Assembly (NCBI RefSeq): GCF_017565425.1
Contig: NZ_JAGEMK010000004.1
Coordinates: 124,001-188,000, forward strand
Source of the DNA: Actinotalea soli
Lineage (GTDB): Bacteria; Actinomycetota; Actinomycetes; Actinomycetales; Cellulomonadaceae
Reading direction: 5' to 3'
DNA: 64,000 bases
Part shown: in pieces, positions 18,194 to 26,572 of the stretch
How positions within the stretch are numbered: position 1 is the first letter of the stretch
How the letters are laid out: every line of letters starts with the position of its first letter
Translations under genes and position numbers: made by a program
The notes under the pieces: generated by a model
Seen by the model: only the letters and a program-made list of their open reading frames with translations
What the model was told of the DNA's origin: nothing
Database searches by the model: none

Positions 18194-18250
18194 CCCGCCC
18201 CTCCTCCCTCTCCCGCTCCTCCCCCTTACCCTCCTCCCCCTCCTCCCGCT
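18194..18250. other. Homopyrimidine tract after the giant gene pair
   Basis: From just after the second giant gene's stop to the first palindromic repeat the plus strand is almost purely C and T (a few G and one A), with repeated CTCC units. The opposite strand is G/A-rich with many GGAGG-like runs. It has no coding potential. Such tracts can form triplex or quadruplex structures and may act as a transcription pause, but no function is shown. Confidence 0.5.
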
Positions 18251-18314
18251 GAGGTCGCACATCTGCACCCAGGACGCACCTGCGCATGGGCGACCTCGGT
18301 GCAGAGGTGCGACC
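18251..18314. repeat. Palindromic intergenic repeat, copy A
   Basis: Outer arms GTCGCACATCTGCACC and GGTGCAGAGGTGCGAC enclose a core of GGACGCACCTGCGCA type. It matches five other copies in the window (19001, 19138, 26400, 30631, 42794). The copy lies between the giant gene pair and the GNAT gene, both on the plus strand. Transcribed on either strand it would fold into a long stem. Confidence 0.85.
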
Positions 18315-18382
18315 CCGGCGGGGAGCCGGCACCGGGTCGTCGTCCTCGGAGCCCAGGGCGGACGAGACCTAGGGTTGGGCTC

Positions 18383-18880
18383 GTGCTGATCCGGGACTAC
18401 GCCGAGACCGACGCCGCGACGACCCTCGACGTCTTCGAACGAGCGATCACCACGACCGGACGAGCGCGCTACACCCAGGAGCAGGTCGAGGCGTGGCTGG
18501 GCGCCCCGCGCGAGCTCGCCCGGTGGGGCGCCGAACGCCTGGAGGTGCGCACCTTCGTCGCCGAGCACGACGGTGTCCTTGCCGGCTTCGCGGACCTCGA
18601 GGAGGGCGGCTACGTCAACCGGCTGTTCGTCGATCCACGGTTCGGTCGACGTGGAGTCGCCCACGCTCTGCTGGACCACGTGCGCGCCGCGGCGGTGCTC
18701 GACGGCCTGCCCGAGCTGACGACGCACTCCAGCCTCGTGGCCAGGCCGGTCTTCGAGCGGGCGGGCTTCCGTGTGGTGCACGACGAGGTGGTACGACGCG
18801 GAGACGTGACGCTGCAGCGATTCTTCATGCGTGCGCCGCGCCCCGTGGACGACCGCCCTCTGGTCGAGCCAGCCGACTGA
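18383..18880 (+). CDS. GNAT family N-acetyltransferase
   Basis: A 165-aa acetyltransferase that would transfer acetyl from acetyl-CoA to an unknown amine. Motif A is seen as YVNRLFVDPRFGRRGVAHALLDH, with the pyrophosphate-binding RRGVA loop at about residues 89-93. The C-terminal LVARPVFERAGFRVV strand completes the fold. The start is the GTG at 18383 (LIRDYAETDAA), since the sequence upstream is a palindromic repeat and does not look coding. It stands alone between repeat copies A and B. The substrate cannot be told from the sequence. Confidence 0.82.
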   Translation: MLIRDYAETDAATTLDVFERAITTTGRARYTQEQVEAWLGAPRELARWGAERLEVRTFVAEHDGVLAGFADLEEGGYVNRLFVDPRFGRRGVAHALLDHVRAAAVLDGLPELTTHSSLVARPVFERAGFRVVHDEVVRRGDVTLQRFFMRAPRPVDDRPLVEPAD

Positions 18881-19000
18881 GCCCCTCGCCGGTGAGGGAC
18901 GACCCGTCGCGCGACAAGGCGCTTCGCCTGCGTCTCTCCGGCCCCCGCTAAGCCCCCGGTGGTCGCGGGCAAGTGGCGAGCACGCCCCCTGCCCGCCCAA

Positions 19001-19063
19001 GTCGCACGTCTGCACTGGGGACGCACGTGCGCAGGTGCGACCTGGGTGCAGATGTGCGACCTC
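19001..19063. repeat. Palindromic intergenic repeat, copy B
   Basis: Arms GTCGCACGTCTGCAC and GTGCAGATGTGCGAC enclose a core ACGCACGTGCGCAGGTGCGACC, which is itself partly palindromic. It lies 75 bp before copy C and is nearly identical to it in the right half. It is in the 379-bp gene-free gap between the GNAT and the phosphopantetheinyl transferase. Confidence 0.87.
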
Positions 19064-19137
19064 GGGAGCAGGGGCAGGCAGCGTCAGGGAGTGATCAGCG
19101 CCGGTACCTGGTCGGGGTCGGTGACGATGCAGACCGC

Positions 19138-19200
19138 GAGGTCGCACGTCTGCCCCGAGGACGCACGTGCGCAGGTGCGACCTGGGTGCAGATGTGCGAC
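19138..19200. repeat. Palindromic intergenic repeat, copy C
   Basis: Same layout and orientation as copy B; the right 40 bases are identical to copy B. The left arm has a small change (CTGCCCCGAGG). Tandem placement of B and C, in the same direction, suggests local duplication. It ends 60 bp before the phosphopantetheinyl transferase start. Confidence 0.87.
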
Positions 19201-19259
19201 TTGGGGCGCGGGGCGGCGGCCCGACGGCGATCGCGTACGGGCCGGGGGAGGATGGGCCC

Positions 19260-20024
19260 GTGCTGAACCGTGCGAGGCCGCCGGCGACGGTCGACGTCTG
19301 GCTGGCCGAGCCGGCGGACCTCACCTCCAGCTGGCTCGCCCACCTCGACGCCGTCGAGCGCTCCCGCGCCGCCGACCTCCCGGGCCCTCAGGCCTCCCGC
19401 TTCATCCAGGGGCGCGCGCTCCTCCGGGCGGTTCTCGGCGAGCATCTCGGCTGCGCCCCTCGCGAGGTTCCCCTGCACGTGCGGTGCCCCACCTGCGCAG
19501 GTCCGCACGGCCCGGTCTCCCTCGCCACCGGCACCGGCACCGGCCCGCACCTGAGCCTCACGCGCGCCGGGGCGCTCGTCGCCGTCGCGGTCAGCGAGGC
19601 CGGGCCCGTCGGGGTCGACGTCGAGTCCCACGCGGCCATCTCGGCCGCTCCGCTGGGCGCCCTGCCGCCGTCACGCCGGGGCGTGACCGCCCGCACTCGC
19701 CAGCGGCGGGCCGCCCTCACCTCTGCCGTCGCCCGGTCCTGGGTCAGCGCCGAGGCCGTCCTCAAGGCGACCGGCGCCGGGCTGCGCACCGACCCGGCAG
19801 ACCTGGTGATCAGCTCCCGACGAGGACGCCGCACAGCCCTCACCCCCGACGGCACCCGCGCGGTGCTCGCCGACCTCGACCTGGGGCCCGGGGTCGCGGG
19901 AGCGGTCGCCGTCGTGCCGCACGCCCCCGGCCCCACCGAGCCCGGCGGGCCCAGCCGTCTGCCCCGGCTCTCCGTCCACCAGCACGACGGCGACGCCGTC
20001 CTCGCCGCGCTCGGTACCCGCTGA
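19260..20024 (+). CDS. Sfp-type 4'-phosphopantetheinyl transferase
   Basis: A 254-aa enzyme that transfers phosphopantetheine from CoA to the serine of carrier-protein domains. Motifs are in order: RFIQGRALLRAVLG (about residues 47-60), CPTCAGPHGPV (76-86), LSLTRAGALVAVAV, the magnesium-binding GVDVE (118-122) and WVSAEAVLKATGAGL (161-175), where E165 and K169 match the conserved W-x-x-K-E-A-x-x-K region although the usual first Lys is replaced. The start is GTG 19260. It lies convergent to the ParA gene and 2.3 kb from the carrier domain of the Pls-like synthetase, so activation of that protein is its most likely local job. It could also serve other carrier proteins elsewhere. Confidence 0.83.
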   Translation: MLNRARPPATVDVWLAEPADLTSSWLAHLDAVERSRAADLPGPQASRFIQGRALLRAVLGEHLGCAPREVPLHVRCPTCAGPHGPVSLATGTGTGPHLSLTRAGALVAVAVSEAGPVGVDVESHAAISAAPLGALPPSRRGVTARTRQRRAALTSAVARSWVSAEAVLKATGAGLRTDPADLVISSRRGRRTALTPDGTRAVLADLDLGPGVAGAVAVVPHAPGPTEPGGPSRLPRLSVHQHDGDAVLAALGTR

Positions 20025-20103
20025 CCGCAGCGCCCGCCTGCCCGCGGCGCCCGCCCACCGCAGCGCCCGCCCGACCGCAGCGCTGGCCTCCGCGCTCACC
20101 GAC

Positions 20104-20850
20104 TCACAGCGACAGCGCCGACCGCACGCCCTTCCACAGCTCGCCGTAGGCCTTGGCCGGCACGCTGCGCGGCGCGAAGGTCGAGATCGGTGCGCGCTCG
20201 ACGCCCATCTTCTCGACCATGCTCGAGGCCGGCACGGCCACGTCGATGACGTGCTTGGACTCCTGGGGCAGCCTGTCGGCGACGTCACGGTGGATGGTCT
20301 TGCGACGGTCGACCATGGAGAGGAAGCCCACGATCTTCGGGCGTCCCTTCTTCATGTCGGTGACCATGTCCGTCACCTGGTCGAGGGACCGCATGGCCAG
20401 CGGGGACGGCACCAGCGGCACCACCACGACGTCGGCCGCGCGCAGGATCGCCTCGGAGAGCAAGGACATCCCGGGCGGGCAGTCGAGGACGACGACCTCG
20501 TGCTTGCTCAGGGAGGCGAGCATCTTGTCGAGCTGCCGCTCGGGCCGCTTGGTGCCGTCGAGCTCGACGTCCAGGGCGCTGTAGGAGTCGTGGGCGGGGA
20601 TGACGTCGAGCTTCTTGTCCTCGGTGGACCGGACGACGTCGGCGAGGTCGGTCTTGCCCTTGACCAGGGCGTGCACGTCAGCCTTGGCCTTCTGCTTGGG
20701 CTTGACGCCGAGCAGGAACGTCGCACCGCCCTGCGGGTCGAGGTCCCACAGCAGGGTCCGGTGCTTCTGGGAGGCGTGCCATGCGAGGTTCACGGCGGCC
20801 GAGGTCTTCCCCACCCCACCCTTGACGCTGTAGACGGCGACGACCTTCAT
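20104..20850 (-). CDS. ParA-family P-loop ATPase (orphan)
   Basis: A 248-aa deviant-Walker ATPase of the ParA/MinD/Soj class. The N-terminus MKVVAVYSVKGGVGKTSAAVN holds the signature-lysine Walker A; LLWDLDPQGGATFLLG and VVLDCPPGMSLLSEA give the A' and B motifs. These proteins use ATP-driven dimerisation on DNA or membrane to position cargo. There is no ParB next to it, which suggests an orphan positioning ATPase and not a chromosome or plasmid partition pair. It is 88 bp downstream of the M1 peptidase in the same direction and may be co-transcribed with the Pls-like locus. Lys/Asp content is much higher than in its neighbours. Confidence 0.85.
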   Translation of the reverse strand: MKVVAVYSVKGGVGKTSAAVNLAWHASQKHRTLLWDLDPQGGATFLLGVKPKQKAKADVHALVKGKTDLADVVRSTEDKKLDVIPAHDSYSALDVELDGTKRPERQLDKMLASLSKHEVVVLDCPPGMSLLSEAILRAADVVVVPLVPSPLAMRSLDQVTDMVTDMKKGRPKIVGFLSMVDRRKTIHRDVADRLPQESKHVIDVAVPASSMVEKMGVERAPISTFAPRSVPAKAYGELWKGVRSALSL

Positions 20851-20938
20851 GCACGCTCCTGGTGGCTCGGCTGGGTGGCTCGGCTCGTGGTGGTCGGTTG
20901 ACCGTGATCACGACGCTAGGTGCGGACCAGGTTCTCGT

Positions 20939-22312
20939 CTACCGGCGGAGCGCATCGAGCCAACCCCGGCCCGAGGCCCCGTCCAGGGGCGGCAGGGCGG
21001 CGCCGTCGATCCAGGCCTCGAGCAGGCCCTGGACCTCCCCGGCGAGCTCGGTCCCGCCGGTCTCGGTCGCGTGCTCGAGGGCGTGCTCCCGGAAGTCCGC
21101 CGTCGTGACGCTCCCGCCGGCGTACCGCGAGGTCCAGCCGCGCACCATCGCGACGAAGGCCTCGTCCCCCAGGGCACCGCGCAGGGCGTGCACCGTGAGC
21201 GCCCCGCGCTTGTAGACGCGGTCGTCGAAGATCCGGCGGTAGCCCGGGTCCGCGAGCACGAGGTCCTGGTCGAGGCGGGACAGGCGCCGGTGCCAGGTGC
21301 TCGCGAGGGCGTCGGCGCTGCGTCCGCCGGACTCCTCGGACCACAGCCACTCGGCGTAGCAGGCGAACCCCTCGCTGAGCCAGATGTGCTGCCAGGAGGA
21401 CGGCGACACGGAGTTGCCGAACCACTGGTGGGCGAGCTCGTGCGGGATGAGGCGCTCGTCCCCGTCGGTGGAGCTGAGGTGGTTGGCCCCGAAGATCGAC
21501 AGGCCCTGCGCCTCGAGAGGGATCTCGAGGTCGTCCTCGGTGATGACGAGGGTGTACGTCGCGAACGGGTACGGACCGAAGATCCTGGCGAAGAAGGTCA
21601 TGAGCTGGCCGTGGTGGGCGAGCCGGTCCCGGGCCGCGGTCCGCAGGGCGGTCGGCACCAGCACGGCCTGCCGGACGGGCTCGGCGACGAGCTCGTGCTC
21701 CTCGTACTGGCCGATCTGCACGGTCGCGAGGTAGGTCGACGTCGGGCGCTTCTCCTCGTAGACCCAGGTCGTCGCGCTCGCCCGGCGCTTCGAGGACACG
21801 AGGGCGCCGTGGGCGAGCACCCGGTAGGGGTTGTCGACCGTGATCGAGGTCCGGTAGGTGGCCTTGTCCGCGGGCCGGTCGTTGCAGGGGAACCACGACG
21901 GCGCCCCGGTCGGCTGGCTCGCGACCACCACCCCGTCGGTCAGCTCCTCCCAGCCCACAGGTCCCCAGGGACTGCTGATCGGCGCCGGGTTCCCCCCGTA
22001 CCTCACGACGACGGTCAGCTCGGTCCCGGCCGTCACCTCGCCGCCGAGCCGCAGCACCAGGCGATCGGCGCGGTGCACGTAGCGGGCCAGCCGGGCGCCG
22101 GTCAGGGTGACCTTCTCGACCGTCAGCCCGGCGAGGTCGAGGGCGAGCTCGGTGAGGTCCTCGAGGGTGCGGACCCGCAGCGTGGCGGTCCCGTGCAGCC
22201 GGTTGAGGTGCGGCCGGTAGGTGAGGTCGAGGTCGTAGTGCTCGACGTGGAACGCGGTGCTGCCGTGATCGGGTTGGTAGGGGTCGACGTCGCCCTGCCC
22301 GCCCGCCGTCAC
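20939..22312 (-). CDS. M1-family zinc metallopeptidase
   Basis: A 457-aa peptidase with the zinc site HELAH (residues 281-285) and the third ligand E304 in WLSEGF, exactly 18 residues later. The beta N-terminal domain (ATLRVRTLEDLTELALDLAGLTVEKV) precedes it. The exopeptidase GxMEN motif is replaced by a PLEAQGLSIFG stretch, so substrate choice may differ from PepN. It is about half the length of PepN, as is common for short actinobacterial M1 proteins. There is no signal peptide. The GTG start at 22312 overlaps the synthetase stop (GTGA). Such a peptidase could degrade or trim the poly(amino acid) product, or protect the cell from it; that role is inferred from coupling alone. Confidence 0.85.
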   Translation of the reverse strand: MTAGGQGDVDPYQPDHGSTAFHVEHYDLDLTYRPHLNRLHGTATLRVRTLEDLTELALDLAGLTVEKVTLTGARLARYVHRADRLVLRLGGEVTAGTELTVVVRYGGNPAPISSPWGPVGWEELTDGVVVASQPTGAPSWFPCNDRPADKATYRTSITVDNPYRVLAHGALVSSKRRASATTWVYEEKRPTSTYLATVQIGQYEEHELVAEPVRQAVLVPTALRTAARDRLAHHGQLMTFFARIFGPYPFATYTLVITEDDLEIPLEAQGLSIFGANHLSSTDGDERLIPHELAHQWFGNSVSPSSWQHIWLSEGFACYAEWLWSEESGGRSADALASTWHRRLSRLDQDLVLADPGYRRIFDDRVYKRGALTVHALRGALGDEAFVAMVRGWTSRYAGGSVTTADFREHALEHATETGGTELAGEVQGLLEAWIDGAALPPLDGASGRGWLDALRR

Positions 22313-25300
22313 GCGGGCACCGGGTCGGTGACCGCGCCGGCCGCCGGCTCGCGCGCGGGCCGCGCGGCCCACGGGGCGATCGGGTTGCCGACCCACCGGG
22401 TCCCCGAGGGCACGTGCTCCCCGCGCAGCACCAGCGAGGCCGGGCCGACGCTCGATCCCGCGCCCAGACGAGCAGCGGGGAGGACCACACCGTGCGGGCC
22501 GAGGGTTGCGCCCTCGTCGAGGGTCACGGTGTCCAGGCTCATCACGCGGTCGTGGAACAGGTGGGTCTGCACCACGCAGCCGGGGCCGACGGTCGCCCCG
22601 TCCCCCAGCCGGACCAGGTCGGCCTCGGGCAGCCAGTACGTCTGGCACCACACGCCGCGTCCGATCCGCGCACCCATCGCTCGCAGCCACCACACCACCG
22701 CGACAGTACCGTTCGCGACGTCGGCGAAGAACGGCGCCGCGACCATCTCGGTGAAGGTGTCGGCGAGCTCTCCCTTCCACACCGCCGAGCTCCACAGCGG
22801 GTGCTCCCCCACCCGGAACCGGCCCACCAGCGCCCACTTCGCGGCGACCGTCACCCCGGCCGCGACCACGCCGGTGGCCAGCAGCACCACCCCGCTGAGC
22901 GCGGCGGCCGCTGCCCAGCCGGCCGCGAGGACGACGCCCTGGAGCGCCAGCAGGGTGGCGAGCCCGAGCAGCCCGACGACCAGGGCCGGGACCACGCGGC
23001 ACAGCTCGACCAGCCCGCGGGCGACCTGCAGCCGGCGGGGCGGGTCGTAGGTGCGGCCCGGGTCGTCGAGCACGGGGGCCCGGGGCAGGCGGACCGGGGG
23101 GCTGCCGAGGTAGCTCGAGCCCGCGCGGGTGCGGTTCGGGGTCGCCGACAGCACCGCGACGAGGCCGTTCTTGGGAACGGTGCGCCCGGGGGCGGTCATG
23201 CCCGAGTTCCCGACGAAGGCCCGTCGTCCGACCTTGGCCGGGGCCACCCGCACCCAGCCGCCGCCGAGCTCGTAGGGCGCGACCATCGTGTCGTCCGCGA
23301 GGAAGGCCCCGTCCTTGATCCGCATCATGCTGGGCAGGCCGATGACCGTCGAGATCTCCGTCCCGTGGCCCACCCGGGCCCCGAGCAGGCGGAGCCAGGC
23401 CGGGGTCCCCACCGAGGAGTACAGGGGGAAGAGGGCCGTCCGTGCGGCGTCCATGAGGCGCTCGACCGACCACGCCTGCAGGCCCGCCCGCGAGCGCACC
23501 GGGTGGTAGCCCTCGGCCAGACCGTGCGACAGGAAGCGCACGCCGACGACGACCAGCACCGCGTACACCGCGAAGGCGACCAGGGTCGCGACGGGCGCGA
23601 GCAGGAGGGCGTGCCCGACGGCGGCGCCCAGGGTCATGGTGTCGCGGACGGCCCGGCCCAGCACGAGGAGCCCTGCGCCCACGGCCACGACCGGGAGGCC
23701 CGCGAGGGCGATCCCGGCCAGGGCGTAGCCCAGCAGCCAGGCTCCTTCGCGCGGGCCGGACGTCGGGCGCTCGGCGGGCCACGGGTGGCGTGCCTCGTGG
23801 ACCTTGGCCGCCGGGGACCCGGACCAGTACTCGGCCTTGCCGGTGGCGCCGTGCACGGCCGATCCGGCCGCGACGTCGGTCCCCGCGCCGACCTTCGCCC
23901 CCGGGTACAGCACGCTCCGGGCGCCGATGGTGGCTCGCTTGCCGACGCTGATACGCCCGACGTGCAGCACGTCGCCGTCCACCCAGTGCCCGCACAGCTC
24001 GACCTCGGGCTCGACGGCGCACTGGTCACCCAGGGTGAGCAGCCCGGTGACCGGCGGCACCGAGTGCAGGTCGACCCCCCGCCCCATCCGCACGCCCAGG
24101 GCCCGCGCGTAGAGCCCGACGTACGGGGCGGTGGCCGAGGTGATCGCCCCGAAGCCCTCGACCAGCCGTTCGGCCGCCCACAGCCTCAGGTGGACGCTGC
24201 CACCTCGCGGGTACTCCCCCGGCCCGACGCCGAGGAGCAGCGCCCGAGCGCCCAGCGCGCTGACTCCCATCCGCCCCAGGGGGCTGACCGTGAGCACCCA
24301 CCCGGCGAGCACCCACCACCACGTGACCGGCACCGCCCAGGGCACCCCCCACAGGCCGTCGAGCACGGCGTTGATCGCGGCGAGGGCCGTGAGCCAGCGC
24401 AGCCCGACCAGGGTGCGCAACGGGACCAGGGCGAGGAGCTGGACGGTCTGGCTGAGGACCGGCACGGGGCGGACCGGGGGGCCGGGGGCCTCGGGGGTCG
24501 AGTCCTCGGAGATCTCGGGCCAGGTGGTGCGCAGGTGCTCGGCGAGGTCGCCGACGGCAGGGTGGTCGTAGACCTCGGCGACGGTGACCTCGGGGTAGCG
24601 GACCCGCAGCGCCGAGACCAGCTGGGCGGCGGTCAACGAGCTGCCTCCGCGGGCGAAGAAGTCGTCGGCGTCGTCGGTCGGGTGCACCCCGATGACCGCG
24701 GCCCACTGCTCGCCCACCCAGGCCGCGGTGCCCTGCAACGTCGACTCCTCGCGCATGGCGTCCTCGAGGGGCCACGGGAGGGCCGCGCGGTCGACCTTGC
24801 CCGAGGTACGGGTCGGGATCTCCTCGACCTGGGCGAGCATCGGGACCATGGTCGCCGGCAGCCGGTCACGGAGCTGGGCGAGGGCGGCGGGGAGGTCGAC
24901 GGCAGCTCCGCTCGGCACCACGTACCCGACCAGCAGGCTCGCGCCGGTCGCCGAGCGCTGGACCGCTGCGGCCGCCGCACCCACCCCCGGAAGGGCCAGC
25001 AGAGCTGCCTCGACCTCGCCGAGCTCGATCCGCTGGCCGTTGACCTTGACCTGGTCGTCGGCGCGCCCGACGAAGGTGAGCCCCTCGCTGTGCCGCTCGA
25101 CCAGGTCACCTGTGCGGTAGGCCCGCTCCCAGCCGAGGGTGTCCATCGATCCGAACTTCACGGCGTCGAGCGCGGGGTCGAGGTAGCGGGCCAGGCCCAC
25201 GCCACCGATGATCAGCTCCCCGGGCTCCCCCTCGGCGACCTCGTTGCCCTCGGCGTCGACGACGGCGAGGTCCCACCCGTCCAGGGGCAGCCCGATCCGC

Positions 25301-26271
25301 ACGGTCTCCCCCGGCTGCAGGAGGGCCGCGCACGCGACGACGGTCGCCTCGGTGGGGCCGTAGGTGTTCCACACCTCGCGGGTCGGCGCGCAGAGCCGGT
25401 CGCCGAGCTCCCGCGGGACGGCCTCCCCGCCGAAGATCAGCAGCCGGACGGCGTCGAGGGCCTCGACCGGCCACATCCCCGCCAGGGTCGGGACGGTCGA
25501 GACCACGGTGATCTCGCGCTCGACCAGCCACGGGCCCAGCTCGGTGCCCGCGCGCACCAGGGCGCGCGGGGCCGGGACGAGGGTCGCGCCGTGCCGCCAC
25601 GCGAGCCACATCTCCTCGCACGAGGCGTCGAAGGCCACGGACAGGCCGGCGAGCACCCGGTCCCCGGGGCCGATGGGCGCATCGCGGAGGAAGAGCCGTG
25701 CCTCGGCGTCGACCAGGGCCGCGGCGCTGCGGTGCGTGACGGCCACACCCTTGGGGGTCCCGGTCGAGCCCGAGGTGAAGATGACCCAGGCGTCGTCCTC
25801 GGGCGTCAGGTCGTCGGGCGTGGCGTCGTCGTCGGGCGTGGCCGTCGAGTCCGGGACGACCGTCCCGTCCGGCGCGCGGAGCTCGAGCCCGTCCCCCAGG
25901 ACGACGCGCACCCCGGCCTCGGCGAACACCTGGCGCGCCCGCTCGTCCGGGTCGTCGGCGTCGACCGGCACGTAGGAGGCCCCGGCGCGCAGCACCGCGA
26001 GGATCGACAGGTACAGGCCGACGGTGCCCGAGGTCGCCCGCACCCCGACCCGGTCCCCGCGCCCGACGCCGGCTGCCGCGAGGTGCTCGGCGCGCTGCCG
26101 GACCGCCTCGTCGAGGGCCGCGTAGGTGAGCTCCTCGTCGCCGTCGTCGATCGCGACCGCCTCGGGCCACTGGGCGACGGTCGTGGCGAACACGTCCATG
26201 AGGGTGCGTACCGGGGCGGCCCGGTCACCGGCGCGCAGAGGGTCCTGCGCGGTGACGTCCTGGGTGATCAC
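22309..26271 (-). CDS. Pls-like poly(amino acid) synthetase (A-T-membrane-3x beta-helix)
   Basis: A 1320-aa single-module non-ribosomal synthetase of the epsilon-poly-L-lysine synthetase (Pls) type. An adenylation domain (about residues 20-500) has core A3 FTSGSTGTPKG, FDASCEEMW, NTYGPTE and TSGKVDR. A carrier domain follows, with GGSSL at 542-546 (Ser545 the likely phosphopantetheine site). No condensation or thioesterase domain is present. Instead there are about six hydrophobic membrane helices interleaved with three soluble blocks carrying hexapeptide beta-helix repeats (about 690-800, 940-1060, 1200-1300). Pls of Streptomyces albulus has this plan and almost the same length. By hand alignment to GrsA the specificity residues read D-A-E-S-I-G-T-V-V-K; the acidic third position fits a basic amino acid such as lysine or ornithine. 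The GTG start at 26271 has AGGAG about 11 nt upstream. The product would be a secreted isopeptide homopolymer; the monomer is unproven. Confidence 0.85.
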   Translation of the reverse strand: MITQDVTAQDPLRAGDRAAPVRTLMDVFATTVAQWPEAVAIDDGDEELTYAALDEAVRQRAEHLAAAGVGRGDRVGVRATSGTVGLYLSILAVLRAGASYVPVDADDPDERARQVFAEAGVRVVLGDGLELRAPDGTVVPDSTATPDDDATPDDLTPEDDAWVIFTSGSTGTPKGVAVTHRSAAALVDAEARLFLRDAPIGPGDRVLAGLSVAFDASCEEMWLAWRHGATLVPAPRALVRAGTELGPWLVEREITVVSTVPTLAGMWPVEALDAVRLLIFGGEAVPRELGDRLCAPTREVWNTYGPTEATVVACAALLQPGETVRIGLPLDGWDLAVVDAEGNEVAEGEPGELIIGGVGLARYLDPALDAVKFGSMDTLGWERAYRTGDLVERHSEGLTFVGRADDQVKVNGQRIELGEVEAALLALPGVGAAAAAVQRSATGASLLVGYVVPSGAAVDLPAALAQLRDRLPATMVPMLAQVEEIPTRTSGKVDRAALPWPLEDAMREESTLQGTAAWVGEQWAAVIGVHPTDDADDFFARGGSSLTAAQLVSALRVRYPEVTVAEVYDHPAVGDLAEHLRTTWPEISEDSTPEAPGPPVRPVPVLSQTVQLLALVPLRTLVGLRWLTALAAINAVLDGLWGVPWAVPVTWWWVLAGWVLTVSPLGRMGVSALGARALLLGVGPGEYPRGGSVHLRLWAAERLVEGFGAITSATAPYVGLYARALGVRMGRGVDLHSVPPVTGLLTLGDQCAVEPEVELCGHWVDGDVLHVGRISVGKRATIGARSVLYPGAKVGAGTDVAAGSAVHGATGKAEYWSGSPAAKVHEARHPWPAERPTSGPREGAWLLGYALAGIALAGLPVVAVGAGLLVLGRAVRDTMTLGAAVGHALLLAPVATLVAFAVYAVLVVVGVRFLSHGLAEGYHPVRSRAGLQAWSVERLMDAARTALFPLYSSVGTPAWLRLLGARVGHGTEISTVIGLPSMMRIKDGAFLADDTMVAPYELGGGWVRVAPAKVGRRAFVGNSGMTAPGRTVPKNGLVAVLSATPNRTRAGSSYLGSPPVRLPRAPVLDDPGRTYDPPRRLQVARGLVELCRVVPALVVGLLGLATLLALQGVVLAAGWAAAAALSGVVLLATGVVAAGVTVAAKWALVGRFRVGEHPLWSSAVWKGELADTFTEMVAAPFFADVANGTVAVVWWLRAMGARIGRGVWCQTYWLPEADLVRLGDGATVGPGCVVQTHLFHDRVMSLDTVTLDEGATLGPHGVVLPAARLGAGSSVGPASLVLRGEHVPSGTRWVGNPIAPWAARPAREPAAGAVTDPVPA

Positions 26272-26306
26272 AGGCGGAGGCGCTCCTGCTCGATGTGGTC
26301 CGGTGG

Positions 26307-26327
26307 TGGCGTGATGGTGGCACGCCA
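26307..26327. promoter_or_regulatory. Dyad TGGCGTG-N7-CACGCCA upstream of the Pls-like gene
   Basis: Seven-base perfect inverted arms, centred about 46 bp before the synthetase GTG. It could be an operator or a 5' leader hairpin. No regulator gene is adjacent. The rest of the 301-bp gap to the DUF899 gene holds only palindromic repeat copy D. Confidence 0.4.
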
Positions 26328-26399
26328 CGGTGAACAGCAGGTGACCGTCCGCCCTCCGCCCGGCGCCCGACCTCCCCGCTGCGGCCCCCTCCCCCTGTC

Positions 26400-26462
26400 G
26401 AGGTCGCACACCTGCACCGAGGACGCACCTGCGCATGGACGACCTGGGTGCACATGTGCGAC
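26400..26462. repeat. Palindromic intergenic repeat, copy D
   Basis: Arms GAGGTCGCACACCTGCACC and GGTGCACATGTGCGAC around a GGACGCACCTGCGCATGG core. This copy lies in a divergent promoter region, between the Pls-like gene and the DUF899 gene, so the family is not simply a 3'-end terminator element. Confidence 0.85.
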
Positions 26463-26572
26463 GTGGCCAGGGCCGTGGCGGACGCCGATGAGTTCCGACC
26501 GGTGTGCCGGTCTACCTGGGGAGCGGACGACGGCCCGCGACGCCACCGGCGTGCACCACCACGGAGGGCACC

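Noticed and set aside
18251-19200. The repeats as a CRISPR array
   Set aside because: Copies are palindromic, unevenly spaced (from 75 bp to 12 kb) and there are no cas genes.
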